DNA from: Eriocheir sinensis | Taxonomy: Eukaryota; Arthropoda; Malacostraca; Decapoda; Varunidae | Direction: 5' to 3' | Length of the DNA stretch: 64,000 bases | Assembly (NCBI RefSeq): GCF_024679095.1 | Contig: NC_066570.1 | Span: forward strand, 9,576,771-9,640,770 | Shown here: in pieces, positions 53,918-64,000 of the stretch | How the letters are laid out: each line of letters opens with the position of its first letter | Position numbering within the stretch: the stretch's first letter is position 1 | Notes under the pieces: generated by a model | Database searches by the model: none | Told to the model about the DNA's origin: nothing | What the model saw: the letters and a program-made list of their open reading frames with translations, nothing else | Position numbers and translations under genes: made by a program

Positions 53918-54054
53918 GAGAGATGACGAATTCTGGCGTGTGGAAGCAGGATGGGTCCATCACAGAGTCCCAACCTATGGGTTTGTTATTAGAGAAAGAA
54001 ATAAACCTGGCTCGCTCAACACAACCAAGTTACTTTCTCTTGGAATTCCTCCAG
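53918..54054 (+). CDS. ELAC1: ELAC1-like tRNase Z, coding exon 3
   Basis: 137-bp exon from acceptor ATTGTTCTAG to donor GTAAGTGTG. Completing the split Leu codon of exon 2, it reads RDDEFWRVEAGWVHHRVPTY, then GFVIRERNKPGSLNTTKLLS and LGIPPG. This matches the conserved short tRNase Z block H-R-V/I-P-S/T-x-G-F ... P-G-x-L-N-x-x-K-L-x-x-L-G-I-P-P-G, which contacts the tRNA substrate region. The exon ends in phase 1 within Gly, so the next exon should begin with the rest of a Gly codon, as in GPxYG. It was not found before 64000. Cumulative length to here is about 222 residues of an expected ~360. Confidence 0.93.
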
Positions 54055-54182
54055 GTAAGTGTGTTTTCTTTGATACAAATTAAGGTACATACCTTGAGTT
54101 ACAAGATGAATCAGTGTGTTTCTTGAAATGTAGCTTCTAGATTACAAATGTGTATAGTAATGTTGGCCTAATGATTGATATA

Positions 54183-55910
54183 CAGTACCCTCTCTAGTTC
54201 TGCGTTTGCTTCATTCCGAAGGTATGGTGCTAAACTCGAGGATCGCGAAACTCGAGGTATTGAAAAACATTTAAAAGCGCTTATTGGTTCCAACCCATGT
54301 AAAATAATGACTTTCTGACTTTACTCCCTTGTTATCACAATTTTTTCGACTTTGCTCCCTTGTTATCTCAAAATACGTACCTTGTTAATAGGCAGAAAAT
54401 AGGAGGTAAGAACAGTTTGTTTTTAAGCCACAGTTGAAGGCGGCTGCCTTACAATTGGCTGGCAGTTCTGAATACACGCTTGTGATCCACGTGGTGTTGT
54501 CTGCTAAAGTAAGGGCGGTCGCTCGTGGTCTCCCATGGAACAGTTGGACAAACCTATATTTTTTTGGTAGTTTTCTGTGTGTTATGAAAAAATCTGCTAA
54601 CTCTTTCTGTTAAAATAACATGAAATCACTAATATCATGATTGACTTTTCAATGCCTATTGAATGTAAACTGCTGCCGCCACCGCAAAATAGCTCGCAGA
54701 GAGGTTCAACTTGTTTACTGTTTCCATATTTCCCTCAGCGCTCTCAAAGATCACAAGCGGACAGACTAGAACAAAACCAGGCAAATTAATACTTTTAATG
54801 CTGTGTATTCCCACAGCGCGCATGCATGGTGGACAGGAGAATGATTAATTTCATCGGGGAGATATTTCTCGCAACACCGGCCAGTGTAGTGGACCTTCTT
54901 CTTTTGACCTGTAACGCTTTGTATCGCTTCTTAGGTCCTCCTTCTACACACTTTTATACTTCAAAACATGCACTTAGGGCCACTTTCACAGTCATTTTGT
55001 TTGTTTTGATCGTTACCAGTGGCGGCGGTCGCCGCTATAGCATTTCCACGTGAAACTGGCCGATCGGGTAGTGGCGGCTGCGGGGTTAGCCTAGCCCCGC
55101 ACTTACCATACACTCAACATCTCTCGCTTCGTCTGCAGCCGCCACTACCCCATCGGCCAGTTTCACGTGAAATACTAAGCGGCGATTGCCACCATTGGTA
55201 ACGATCAAAACAAACAAAATGACTGCGAAAGCGGCCCTTAGTTACTTAACAGTGTGCACTAATACACTTCACCCTGAACTTAGGTGATTTTCTGTCCTTT
55301 TCTTTTCCTGATTTTGCTTTTCTATGCCCTTTTGCAATTTTTCACTACTTTTCACTGTCGCTGCCATGCATTACAGGTCAAAAGAAGAAGAAGAAGAAGA
55401 AGAAGAAAAGGAAAACAACACTGAGAGATCTACAATTTTCACAGACTTGAGAAAAAGATTTTTGGACTGTGGTTCCCCAGCACGGGGTGTTCTCTTATTT
55501 TGTTAATCAGTTAGTAAACAAAGCAGCTCTGCCAGTCCATTTTACAAATCTTTTGGTGGGCCATCTTCCACTGCTCCTCACTCCTCAGCCACTGCCATCG
55601 TCTGTTTGTTTACATGCAGCCGTTTGGTACCCACGTACCCACGCTCGTACTCACAACCGTTTTCCATTCATAAGGACAACCAACAACTCGCTCCCGGTTG
55701 GGCATACGAGCAACTGCGGTTGCCCATAGCCCCAATGGCTGGACACCGCCTTTTAAGGCAGCAGGCATGACGCTGACGGTAGGTAGACGTGACCCAGACA
55801 TGTCAAAGCAACGTGAAACTCTTGGCGGTAATGCGCGAAAGTCGTGATGGTAAGAATTTAGGACTATGTAAGCACTAAACTCGAGGATCGCGAAACTCAA
55901 GAGGGTACTG
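54183..55910. mobile_element. Tigger/pogo-type element with nested Harbinger MITE
   Basis: Ends CAGTACCCTCTCTAGTTCTG and, on the opposite strand, CAGTACCCTCTTGAGTTTCG, each next to TA (54181-54182 and 55911-55912). CTAAACTCGAGGATCGCGAA occurs near both ends. A PIF/Harbinger foldback (54977-55237) lies inside. No transposase was recognised. Confidence 0.65.
54977..55237. mobile_element. PIF/Harbinger-type foldback MITE, copy 2
   Basis: 261 bp with TTA on both sides (54974-54976 and 55238-55240). Ends GGGCCACTTTCACAGTCATT and, opposite strand, GGGCCGCTTTCGCAGTCATT. Same family as 3108-3370, with the arms slightly better paired (GGCCGATCGGGTAGTGGCGG). Confidence 0.85.
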
Positions 55911-56094
55911 TAGTTGTCTTTTAGCCATATCTTTCCTTGAATGAAAGCTGTTCACATATTTCTCAGAAGTAATTACTGTCATGTGAATGTTTACAACTTT
56001 CATTACGCTTGTTGTTTCGACATTCACTTTCCGCAATTTCAATATTTCATTATTTGAATCGGGTTCGAGACTTCCTCCCGGCCACCAGCCTGCC

Positions 56095-56420
56095 AACATT
56101 GGCGGATCCAGGGGGGGTCATGGGAGCCCGGGCCCCCCCATGGTCCTGAGTGGATACAGAAACACTAGCTCAAAACACGCTGCAGCTATAACAGTGCTTT
56201 TTCTCAGAGGTTTCGGCCGTCTCATTCGGATTCGAAGAGAAACACCCAGGAATGCTTTGGCACCATGACCAGTTGTTATGCTCATTGATTCAGGTCAGTC
56301 CACCAGTTATTCAGGAGCAGGAATGCCGAGAATGGCGAACCAATTATGCTAATGCCCCTTCCACCCGCAAAAATCCTGGCATCAGGCCCCCCCAAACTTT
56401 TTTCATGGATCCGTGCCTGC
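56095..56420. mobile_element. Possible MITE with GGATCCA-G7 ends
   Basis: Left CATTGGCGGATCCAGGGGGG, right (opposite strand) CAGGCACGGATCCATGAAAA, followed by a G run. Resembles known G-rich DNA-transposon termini. The pairing is weak. Confidence 0.35.
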
Positions 56421-58710
56421 CTGCCGATCCAGCTGGGTTTTATTGGCTGGGCTGCCACCTCCTCTCCTCTCTACTTTCATTCAATCGTTAAGCTCCCAGT
56501 GACTATCATCAGACAAAGGCGAAAGATCATAACCAGTAAGTATCTTTGTTGAAAACAAACAAACTTACACTAGGATTTCGCCAACAAAGATTTTCAAAGT
56601 AACGTTTTAGACAATAGAGGAAAATTAGAATAGATAGCAAGATTGCAATTACATTTCTTTTTGCTGGAATGAAGTGTCTGTGTGCAACACCAGACTTGCA
56701 GTATGGTCGCAGCTAAGGATACATTTAGAAATCGATTATTTTTGCCGATATAGTAGAATATTTAGAGATGCTAGAATATCTGGAGACGGCGTCGTGTGCA
56801 AGATGTTAGGTGTACGACTAATTCACTTGTGGCTACACCAAGCTTAACGCCCTGCCACGTGTCCCAAGCTCTCTTGACATTACCATCACCCACCTCTGAG
56901 CAGTGAGTGCAAGACTCTCTTAAACTCATTCATATTCAGTTACCCCAGTGACATGATAGAGGGAAGTTATGTCAACTTATGTCGTTAGGCTCATGAACAT
57001 ATATCTACTTCTTCTTGGCTTTCTCATTTCTAGTCCCAGAGCAGTTAAGAAAACCTTAATTGAGGGCCCCATGACCATAGGGGCTCGAGCGCCATTTTTA
57101 AAAAACTTAGAAAACTGCATCTAAAGTTTATCAACAATAACTTCACTTCTAAGAAAGATATTGATTTCAAACAAGCTTCAGACGAAAGCCCTGCCTTTCA
57201 GAATTTTATTGACCAAGAATGAAAAAAATTGTATGGTGCGTTTGTTACTGTAAAGGCATGTTATTCTGTGAATTTCATCAAATTCGGGTGAAGTTTAGGA
57301 GAGACTCAAACAAAGCGTATTTTTTGTTTTTTTGTTTCACAGGCTTTATTTTTCAGTTAATCGTTTTGAAAAAAAATACCATAAAAACTTTGTTTACTCA
57401 TCCACATTTTGTTGGAAGTAACTTTTTGATTTTTTGTTTTGTCTTTGAAGAAAAAAATTACAATCTTTTGTCAATTATTATTTTCTCCTCTCTGTGTCCC
57501 GTTTTCTTTTGACATTATTGAAAGTCTATTTCCAACAAAAAATTGCCCTTTAGTTGTAGTCTCAACTGATACCTAACAAAAGTCGATCAGACTTTTTACT
57601 GATTTTGTGAAATTATTTTAAATTTAAAAAACTAATCTTCGAGATATTGGCTCCTAAAGATTTTTTTACATTTCATTCCTGTCTTGCCATTTGCATTTAT
57701 TTGATTGGCATGAGATTTTCACATATTATTGTGTATATCTTGTTGACTTACTGGAGAATGATCAGGCATCTGGGCCCGCGGCACTCCCGCGTAGCGCGAG
57801 TGCCATGGGAGTGCCTTGCTTCTACGCTACTCTCTTGCTTGTTTTCTGAGGTTTGGCCGCTCCATAAGCCCTCTTGATGTTGGTGACTCTTTTTCTGGTT
57901 GCCTTGCGCTTGTACATCATTTGTAAGGACGTTTTTTGGCTGGAGAGGAGAGAAAAGTATGACACACTCTTCCCATCTATCTCTCGCTTGGCACTGGCGC
58001 GGTGGCACCTCTCTTCCTCCCCTGCCTCTCCGCGCGAAGAAGAGAGGATGACAGATGACAAAATTTACGAAGAAATAAAATATTCTAATGCAATTTTTAC
58101 GTATATACGAATGATACCGCATATGTTGACATGAGCCTCTTATGACACGCATGTCCGACTATGATGCAAAAGCCCCGCCAGTGGGGAGGGGTTTTAATTT
58201 TACGAAAACAAACCTCACCACAGGGTAATTTAAGGTTTCCCGGCCACGCTGAGTGAAAAGCATGTACTCGTCCAATTTTAAATATATTCGTCAAAAAATA
58301 CCCCGTAGGCGCCCCCCTTAAAACCGATATGCTACAGCGGGGATGGATTATAATGTTGTAGAATCAGCTGTCAGGTCCACCAATGGCTGAAGAAGAGGAA
58401 GACCTGTACCGCTTTGAATCGCTTCTTAGGTCCTTCTTGGTTATTTAGACTCAAATACTAGATACACACCTAGATACTTCACTCTGCTCTGAGCTCTGTT
58501 TTTCCGTACACTTTGCCTACATGGTGCCTTGCTTTTCTATTTTATTTTCCTTTTACTTTAGCCTACCTTGGTCTTTCTGCTTTTCCCTTTTCCATCCTTT
58601 TGTTTGTTTTCTACTATTACACTTGTTCTTTTCATTTATGTTTTACTGCTGTATTCTTTTCTCCTTGGAGGAATAATACACCGTATTCTTCCTCCAAGCT
58701 TTTCTCCCAC
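56421..58710. other. No gene recognised; ELAC1 intron 3
   Basis: Mostly AT-rich unique-looking sequence. GCTTTGAATCGCTTCTTAGG at 58409 recalls 54917. The minus-strand frame 57748-58152 (134 codons) has no recognisable domain. No ELAC1 exon identified. Confidence 0.4.
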
Positions 58711-59620
58711 CAGGGATGGGGTATTCGTATTCGGTATTCGTATTCGAATACATTCGAATACAGTATTTGGGTGTATTCGTATTTGAATACTTGTCATCTG
58801 ACATCAAAGTATTCGCATGCGTATTCGAATACTTGGGAATAGTATTTGTATTCTTTGAATAATATGCTGAACAATCTTAAATCCATCATCAGAAATAAGT
58901 TATTGTTTCTTTCAAGTTACAAATCTTCGTTCCTGTTTGTCTGACGTGTATGGTACAGGTCAATTGCGTTTCAACCTACTTGTGAGGCCTCTCTCGATCA
59001 CTATATCCTTCCCCTACCGTTCACTCTTCCTTCCCTCATCCTCTTATGGTGTCATGACTTGTATGAGACCTGTGTACCATCCCTCCCATTCCCTCCCTCG
59101 CCCCTGCTAGCTAGCTGAATCTACGAGACCGAGACGCGTATTCACCCTGGCTGCTTCTTACCAGATATTCTCCCTCAGTCTGTCTCACACTGTCACTCAG
59201 TTAAGTTCTCATTTTTGTTACTATACACAGTAGTCATGTCTAGTCCTCCAGCCAAGCGGAAATGACAGCTGTACACGCAAAAATACACAGAAAAATGGGA
59301 AAGTGACCCATTGTTTAAAAGTTGGCTGACAAGAAGCGGCAAGGGGCCAATGTATTTCCATTCTAAATTGTGTAATTCTGATGGAAAGGCGGGTAAATCA
59401 GAAATAGAAAGGCATGGTGCTGGGGCAAAACATAAGAAGATAGTTGAAAGTGCAAAACATATAGTTAGTGTTCTTGATATGCCTAGTGTTTGTAGAGAAA
59501 AGCTTGCATGCATTGCTGGAACTTATGACAGCTGACATCTACAACACTTCAGATCTACAGGAATAGCAGTCATTCTAGGTAGGTGACAATGAAGGCTAAC
59601 TATGTTTGCAAGTAGCTACC
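58711..59620 (+). mobile_element. hAT-like element, left part
   Basis: Starts CAGGGATGGGGTATTCGTAT, followed by many TATTCGAATAC palindromes as subterminal repeats, then a BED-finger coding remnant (59236-59535). The right end is not found; an (AT)n run follows. Confidence 0.6.
59236..59535 (+). pseudogene. hAT transposase BED zinc finger, decayed
   Basis: ATG SSPPAKRK then TGA, continuing in frame YTQKYTEKWESDPLFKSWLT, then FHSKLCNSDGKAGKSEIERH and GAGAKHKKI, stopping at 59535. This is the BED finger layout (aromatic core, C-x-x-C, H-x5-H) with the first cysteine replaced. It would be the DNA-binding N-terminus of the hAT transposase. Confidence 0.65.
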
Positions 59621-60385
<765 letters not shown>

Positions 60386-60403
60386 GTAAATTGCACCATG
60401 TTA

Positions 60404-60808
60404 ATGTCCGTTGCTGCTTTGATTCTGGTGTTTGTTTTGTGCCAAGATGCCTCCCAAACAAGAAAATGTAAACGTGTGAATCTAACAGTGATGCAGAAAT
60501 TTGATTTGATAGAGAAACTAGAATGTGGGTTGAGTGTAGCGAGCGTGTGTGATGAATATGGTGTTAAGAAACAAACAGTTTCCGATATTCATAACAGTAA
60601 ACAAAAGCTACAACAGTATGCCGCGAGTTATTATGTTGATGCGTCCTCTAGTAAAAGTGGAAAAGTAGCCCCAAGAAAAGACATGAAAAGTGGTTAAGAT
60701 AATTTTTAAAGTATTTTTTTTGTATACCGGTATTTATTGTATGTAAGTATTTTCAAGCAATGGACCACCATTGCCCCCTTTTAATCCATTAAATCAAGGG
60801 CCGAGTGT
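60404..60808 (+). mobile_element. Tigger-like remnant with transposase N-terminus
   Basis: After a disrupted start (GATGCCTCCCAAACAAGAAA) the frame reads KCKRVNLTVMQKFDLIEKLE, then CGLSVASVCDEYGVKKQTVS and DIHNSKQKLQQYAASYYVDA. This is the Psq-type helix-turn-helix of Tigger transposases, ending at a stop at 60697. The right terminus, opposite strand, is TACACTCGGCCCTTGATTTA. The catalytic domain is deleted; the 5' end is lost against the LINE tail. Confidence 0.75.
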
Positions 60809-60857
60809 ACTCATGTGTCTGGCTACGCACAGGAGCGTCTTGCCCTTGCGGTACACG

Positions 60858-61178
60858 TCATCTTTTCACAGGCTTGGAGGACACCAGTGACTGTATGTCA
60901 GCAGTCTGCTTATCGTAATCGGCCAGACCATAATTGTCTGCGAAAAGTTCTTCCACCACAGGCATTGTAAGTTTTCTGAAACATCCATCATGACACGGAG
61001 GCCCAGTCTTCCTGGCTTCCATGTTCAAACCTGTTGATCGGCTTGTGTAAGGTTGGCCAGCGTCTCATAGCAGTTTCACGCTATGTTTCTTCCATTCAAA
61101 TGGGTTTCTTGTACGTTTACGCCCACGAGACAGACCAAGGGCATCACTTGCTTCACTTTCACTGCTACTTGAGGCCAT
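60858..61178 (-). pseudogene. Decayed arthropod transposon-type gene fragment
   Basis: ATG at 61178 on the minus strand: MASSSSESEASDALGLSRGR, then KRTRNPFEWKKHSVKLL and a stop. In the +1 frame it continues GQPYTSRSTGLNMEARKTGP, then PCHDGCFRKLTMPVVEELFA and DYDKQTADIQSLVSSKPVKR. The layout (basic R-N-P-x-x-W-K, then P-C-x-x-x-C, then Y-x-x-Q) is familiar from uncharacterised arthropod multigene proteins thought to be transposon-derived. Function unknown; one frameshift and a terminal stop. Confidence 0.5.
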
Positions 61179-61250
61179 TATCGTAATGTAATGGGGTAAA
61201 CAAAGAGAATCTGTGAACACAAGAACCAGCGCATCCTACTACAACGAGGT

Positions 61251-61498
61251 TTAACCCGTCTGCTGCGATTGGAACAACTTTGGCTTTCACAGGTAGCCTG
61301 ATAACATACAGTCCCATGTCTTTCTCTGCCTCTGTGGTGGATAGTGGAGTGTTTCCCATGTGGTATTGGTTTGCTTTATATCCCCTCCCAAGGTGCAGGA
61401 CTTTGCATTTTTCTTCATTGAGTTGTAGCAGACACTTTTTGATCCATTCCTGTAGCTTGGTGAGGTCTTCTTGTAGGAAATTCGCAGTCAACAGGTTA
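61251..61498 (-). mobile_element. TTAA-family element with reverse-transcriptase fragment, copy D
   Basis: Left TTAACCCGTCTGCTGCGATT, right (opposite strand) GTAACCTGTTGACTGCGAAT (15 of 20). The minus strand reads LTKLQEWIKKCLLQLNEEKC, then HLGRGYKANQYHMGNTP and STTEAEKDMGLYVI. Same length (248 bp) as copy B. Confidence 0.75.
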
Positions 61499-62007
61499 CG
61501 GAGGACTGGGGGAGGAAGGGGGAGGAAGGCTAGTTAGCAGCACGGTGATGCGTTTCTTATGGAAAAAAACGCTGATTGGACGAGAGATGGCTATAGGCTA
61601 TGCGTCTTATGCTCTCATTGGCTGGCTCCCTCTCGCTGAACTTGGGCCTCTGGTCTTGAACGGACACGCCATTGGGCTCAACCACTAAACACTTAAACAC
61701 AACACGTGCTTCCCAAGTCGATTAAGTAGTGACTTCACTAGGTAATACAAGACTTTTAACCTTATTGAAGCTGCAAAACAGTGTTGCAAACGCCATAGCC
61801 AGACAGAGGAAGAGTTGCCAGTTCTTTTCATATGAATATCTCCATATTCGGGGAGTCGGCGCTTGAGCCCCTATGTTCCTGGGGCCCTCAATTTAGCTAC
61901 GCAGTTGCTGAATCAGTCTGCCAGCCTGCCCATCGAGGCTCAACAGTTCTGCTGCTGTGTATACTGCTTAAGAATTTGATCATTAATTTAAAAAAAATAT
62001 ATATATA

Positions 62008-62316
62008 TTTCGACGCCTGTGGCGCAGGTAGTCTTTTTTGGTAGGGCTTGATGGTAGGCCCTAGCCCATTGTGGCGTAGGCAAATGTTTATAGTGGCGCC
62101 ATCTTGCTAAGTCATGCGGCCCCCCGAAGCTCATCATTGGTCCTCTCTTTTAGAGATAATCTAGAGTAGATTAATAGGTGGTCTTCTGGACACCATGTGC
62201 GTAGTCTTGGGTGACTCCGTGGTGATTGAAAAACCCTTACTCGTGGCGCCGGGTGGGGCGCAAACCCGCGTTGTCACACTGGGTGATCACACTATCCACT
62301 CAGTCAACGCCTACCC
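62008..62316 (-). mobile_element. tRNA-derived SINE, family S, copy 6
   Basis: Minus-strand head GGGTAGGCGTTGACTGAGTG, degraded box B, the family body (TAGTGGCGCCATCTTGC on the plus strand) and an A/T-rich 3' end. The most diverged copy. Confidence 0.75.
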
Positions 62317-62611
62317 AAGTGGAGTACGATATGCTGCCTTTCAGTGCATGCGCACAGCTCCTGCCTCATAATTTCGTGTTTTCGATTATTTTACTACATA
62401 GCCCTTTCATTTCTATAAAAAAAATAATTCATGTTTATAGTATCCTAAATCAATTGAAAGCTAACCAATTTTTCAGTGTATATGTATTTTTTATGTATAT
62501 AATATAAAAGTCAAGAAAATAGAAACATAATAAATATGAATTTGTATGTATGAATATTTCTCGAAACAAAATTTGTACAATAGTAAAATGTACATAAGTT
62601 GCAATCCTCAT

Positions 62612-62713
<102 letters not shown>

Positions 62714-62714
62714 C

Positions 62715-63790
62715 ATAGCTGGGCGTTATCGCGATACTTTATCGCTGATAACTAAATCGGATTATCGGCCATCCGCTACTTATTTAAATATATATCGGTA
62801 TCTTCGTTACTTTTGTAACCAAACTAGCGATTACCGCTACTTTTTTTAAAAAGAAGAAAAAAAACGTCCTCCCAACTGCGCATGCGTGGCCCGGGCGCCT
62901 GGTGTTGTATGAAAAAGACTTCGGGGTATGAAATATCTTCGGTGAAGAGATTTCATACTTAGATCATCAACATTAAAATACTAGGTTATTTTTTATGTTA
63001 GACTCAAAAATCAATATATCAAAGAGAAAAATCATTTAACTTTGTCCCCCAAAATTATTATTCACTGCCTCAAATTTGATATTCCATATTCGTTTGTGAG
63101 CATGTCATGGTATTGAAGGTACCCGGTGTTGTGTTATTTGGTGTCCCATCGTCAAAGTCTGGCGCTTTTGTTTACAAACACTGCTCTCTCATGAGCTGCG
63201 CATGTTCAGACCAATAAGCGTAGCCCTTTCCAGTCTCACAAAGCTTTTTAACACATTAAGAGTTAGTGGAAGGCTGATTCAGACATACAGTACCACCATC
63301 CTCGCTGTTTCTAGAACGTGACTCTGTACATATAAATACAACTCGTACAGAGTGTCGTTCTAGAAACAGCGGGAATGGTGGTAGTGGTACCGTATGTCTG
63401 ATTCAGCTTTCCAGCAACTCTTACTTACGGTTAAAAAGCTTTGTGAGACTCTACAGGTCTACGCTTGCTGGTCTGAGCATGTGCAGTTCACGAGAGACCA
63501 GTGTTTGTAAACAAAAGCGCCAGCTTTTGACAGTGGGGACGCCAAATAACACAAAACCGGTTCAGGCGTTTCTAGTATTACCGTCCATAGGTACGTGTCA
63601 ACACGTGTTTTTTAGGTTTTGTAAGTTTTCTAAAATATATATGATGAAAATTTGAATTCATTTATGTTTTTTACTTGAAATATCAATATAGTATCGTTTT
63701 CGCCTGTCGGACTTATTGCAGGCTAGTATCGGAATTGTGGATATATATCGGGTATCGGTTATCGCCTATATTTTTGTCTCCAGTTAACGA
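62715..63790. mobile_element. hAT-like element containing a large foldback
   Basis: Left end ATAGCTGGGCGTTATCGCGA with repeated TATCGSTRAT motifs. The right side at 63690-63765 carries GTATCGGAATT and GGTATCGGTTATCGCC. Inside is a foldback with arms of ~215 bp (about 63115-63335 and 63345-63567): TCTAGAACG/CGTTCTAGA near the centre, TTTTGTTTACAAACACTG at the outer parts. Terminal pairing is imperfect, so the hAT call is tentative; the foldback is clear. Confidence 0.5.
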
Positions 63791-63799
63791 ATTTCGGAT

Positions 63800-63890
63800 T
63801 TAACAGACCACAAAACCTCAATGGACACAGATTTGTCCGGTGTGACACCGGCTTTAGAAACGTCAAAACCCTAAACAGAAAGCCATCGGA
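63800..63890. mobile_element. Tigger-like fragment
   Basis: GGTGTGACACCGGCTTTAGA followed by AACGTCAAAACC matches 42140-42178. Probably part of a related element. Confidence 0.45.
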
Positions 63891-64000
63891 CCGTGTCGTG
63901 AGGCCGCGCTGCACAAATTACACACACAGATACTGCCTCATGGCCTCTAGCTCCGCCCACTTTTAGGCCACCAGACAGGACGCATCGTATAGTGTGTGTC

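Noticed and set aside
57748..58152. 134-codon minus-strand frame as a gene
   Set aside because: No recognisable motif, no start or splice context, mixed low-complexity composition.

Overview
This window is nuclear DNA from an animal, most likely an arthropod and probably a decapod crustacean. The reasons are long introns, long (AT)n and (GA)n microsatellites, tRNA-derived SINEs with RNA polymerase III boxes, several non-LTR reverse transcriptase remnants, and almost every class of cut-and-paste DNA transposon. The assignment is from sequence character only; no database search was run. There is no bacterial-style gene organisation and no CRISPR array.

Host genes. Two were found. (1) A C2H2 zinc-finger gene lies at about 6.5-7.5 kb on the + strand: ten intact tandem fingers with at least two decayed, frameshifted fingers just upstream. 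(2) A short-form tRNase Z (ELAC1-like) gene spans at least 33 kb on the + strand. Three coding exons are in the window (20607-20978, 45030-45187, 53918-54054), joined by canonical GT-AG sites with matching phases. They give the first ~222 residues, and the gene continues past the right edge. Most of the rest of the window is therefore intron of this gene, filled with mobile DNA.

Layout. 0-6.5 kb: dispersed repeats, minisatellites, small TTAA-bounded and PIF/Harbinger-type MITEs. 6.5-9.5 kb: zinc-finger gene, minisatellites, repeats carrying a reverse-transcriptase fragment. 9.5-14.5 kb: two inverted hAT-like repeats rich in GGTACC, flanking two opposed Gypsy-type retrotransposon remnants, one with its 3' LTR. 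16.8-20.3 kb: a hAT element with perfect 8-bp target duplication containing a SINE and a PIF/Harbinger element, the latter itself invaded by a piggyBac-like element, all just upstream of ELAC1 exon 1. 24.3-30.5 kb (intron 1): a piggyBac-like element split by an apparently complete 5.3-kb pogo-like transposon whose two-exon transposase (775 aa, D-D-D triad) is open. 31-45 kb: SINE copies, nuclear-receptor half-site repeats, piggyBac-like elements (one keeping both ends of its transposase gene but not the catalytic core), LINE tails. 45-54 kb: ELAC1 exons 2 and 3 among LINE and Tigger/hAT remnants. 54-64 kb: Tigger-, Harbinger- and hAT-type elements, a LINE tail, a decayed transposon-type gene and a large foldback.

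The strongest biology is the intact pogo-like element, the recoverable nesting order of the transposons, the repeated TTAA-bounded family that carries a reverse-transcriptase fragment, and the similarity between the ELAC1 leader and a dispersed repeat.
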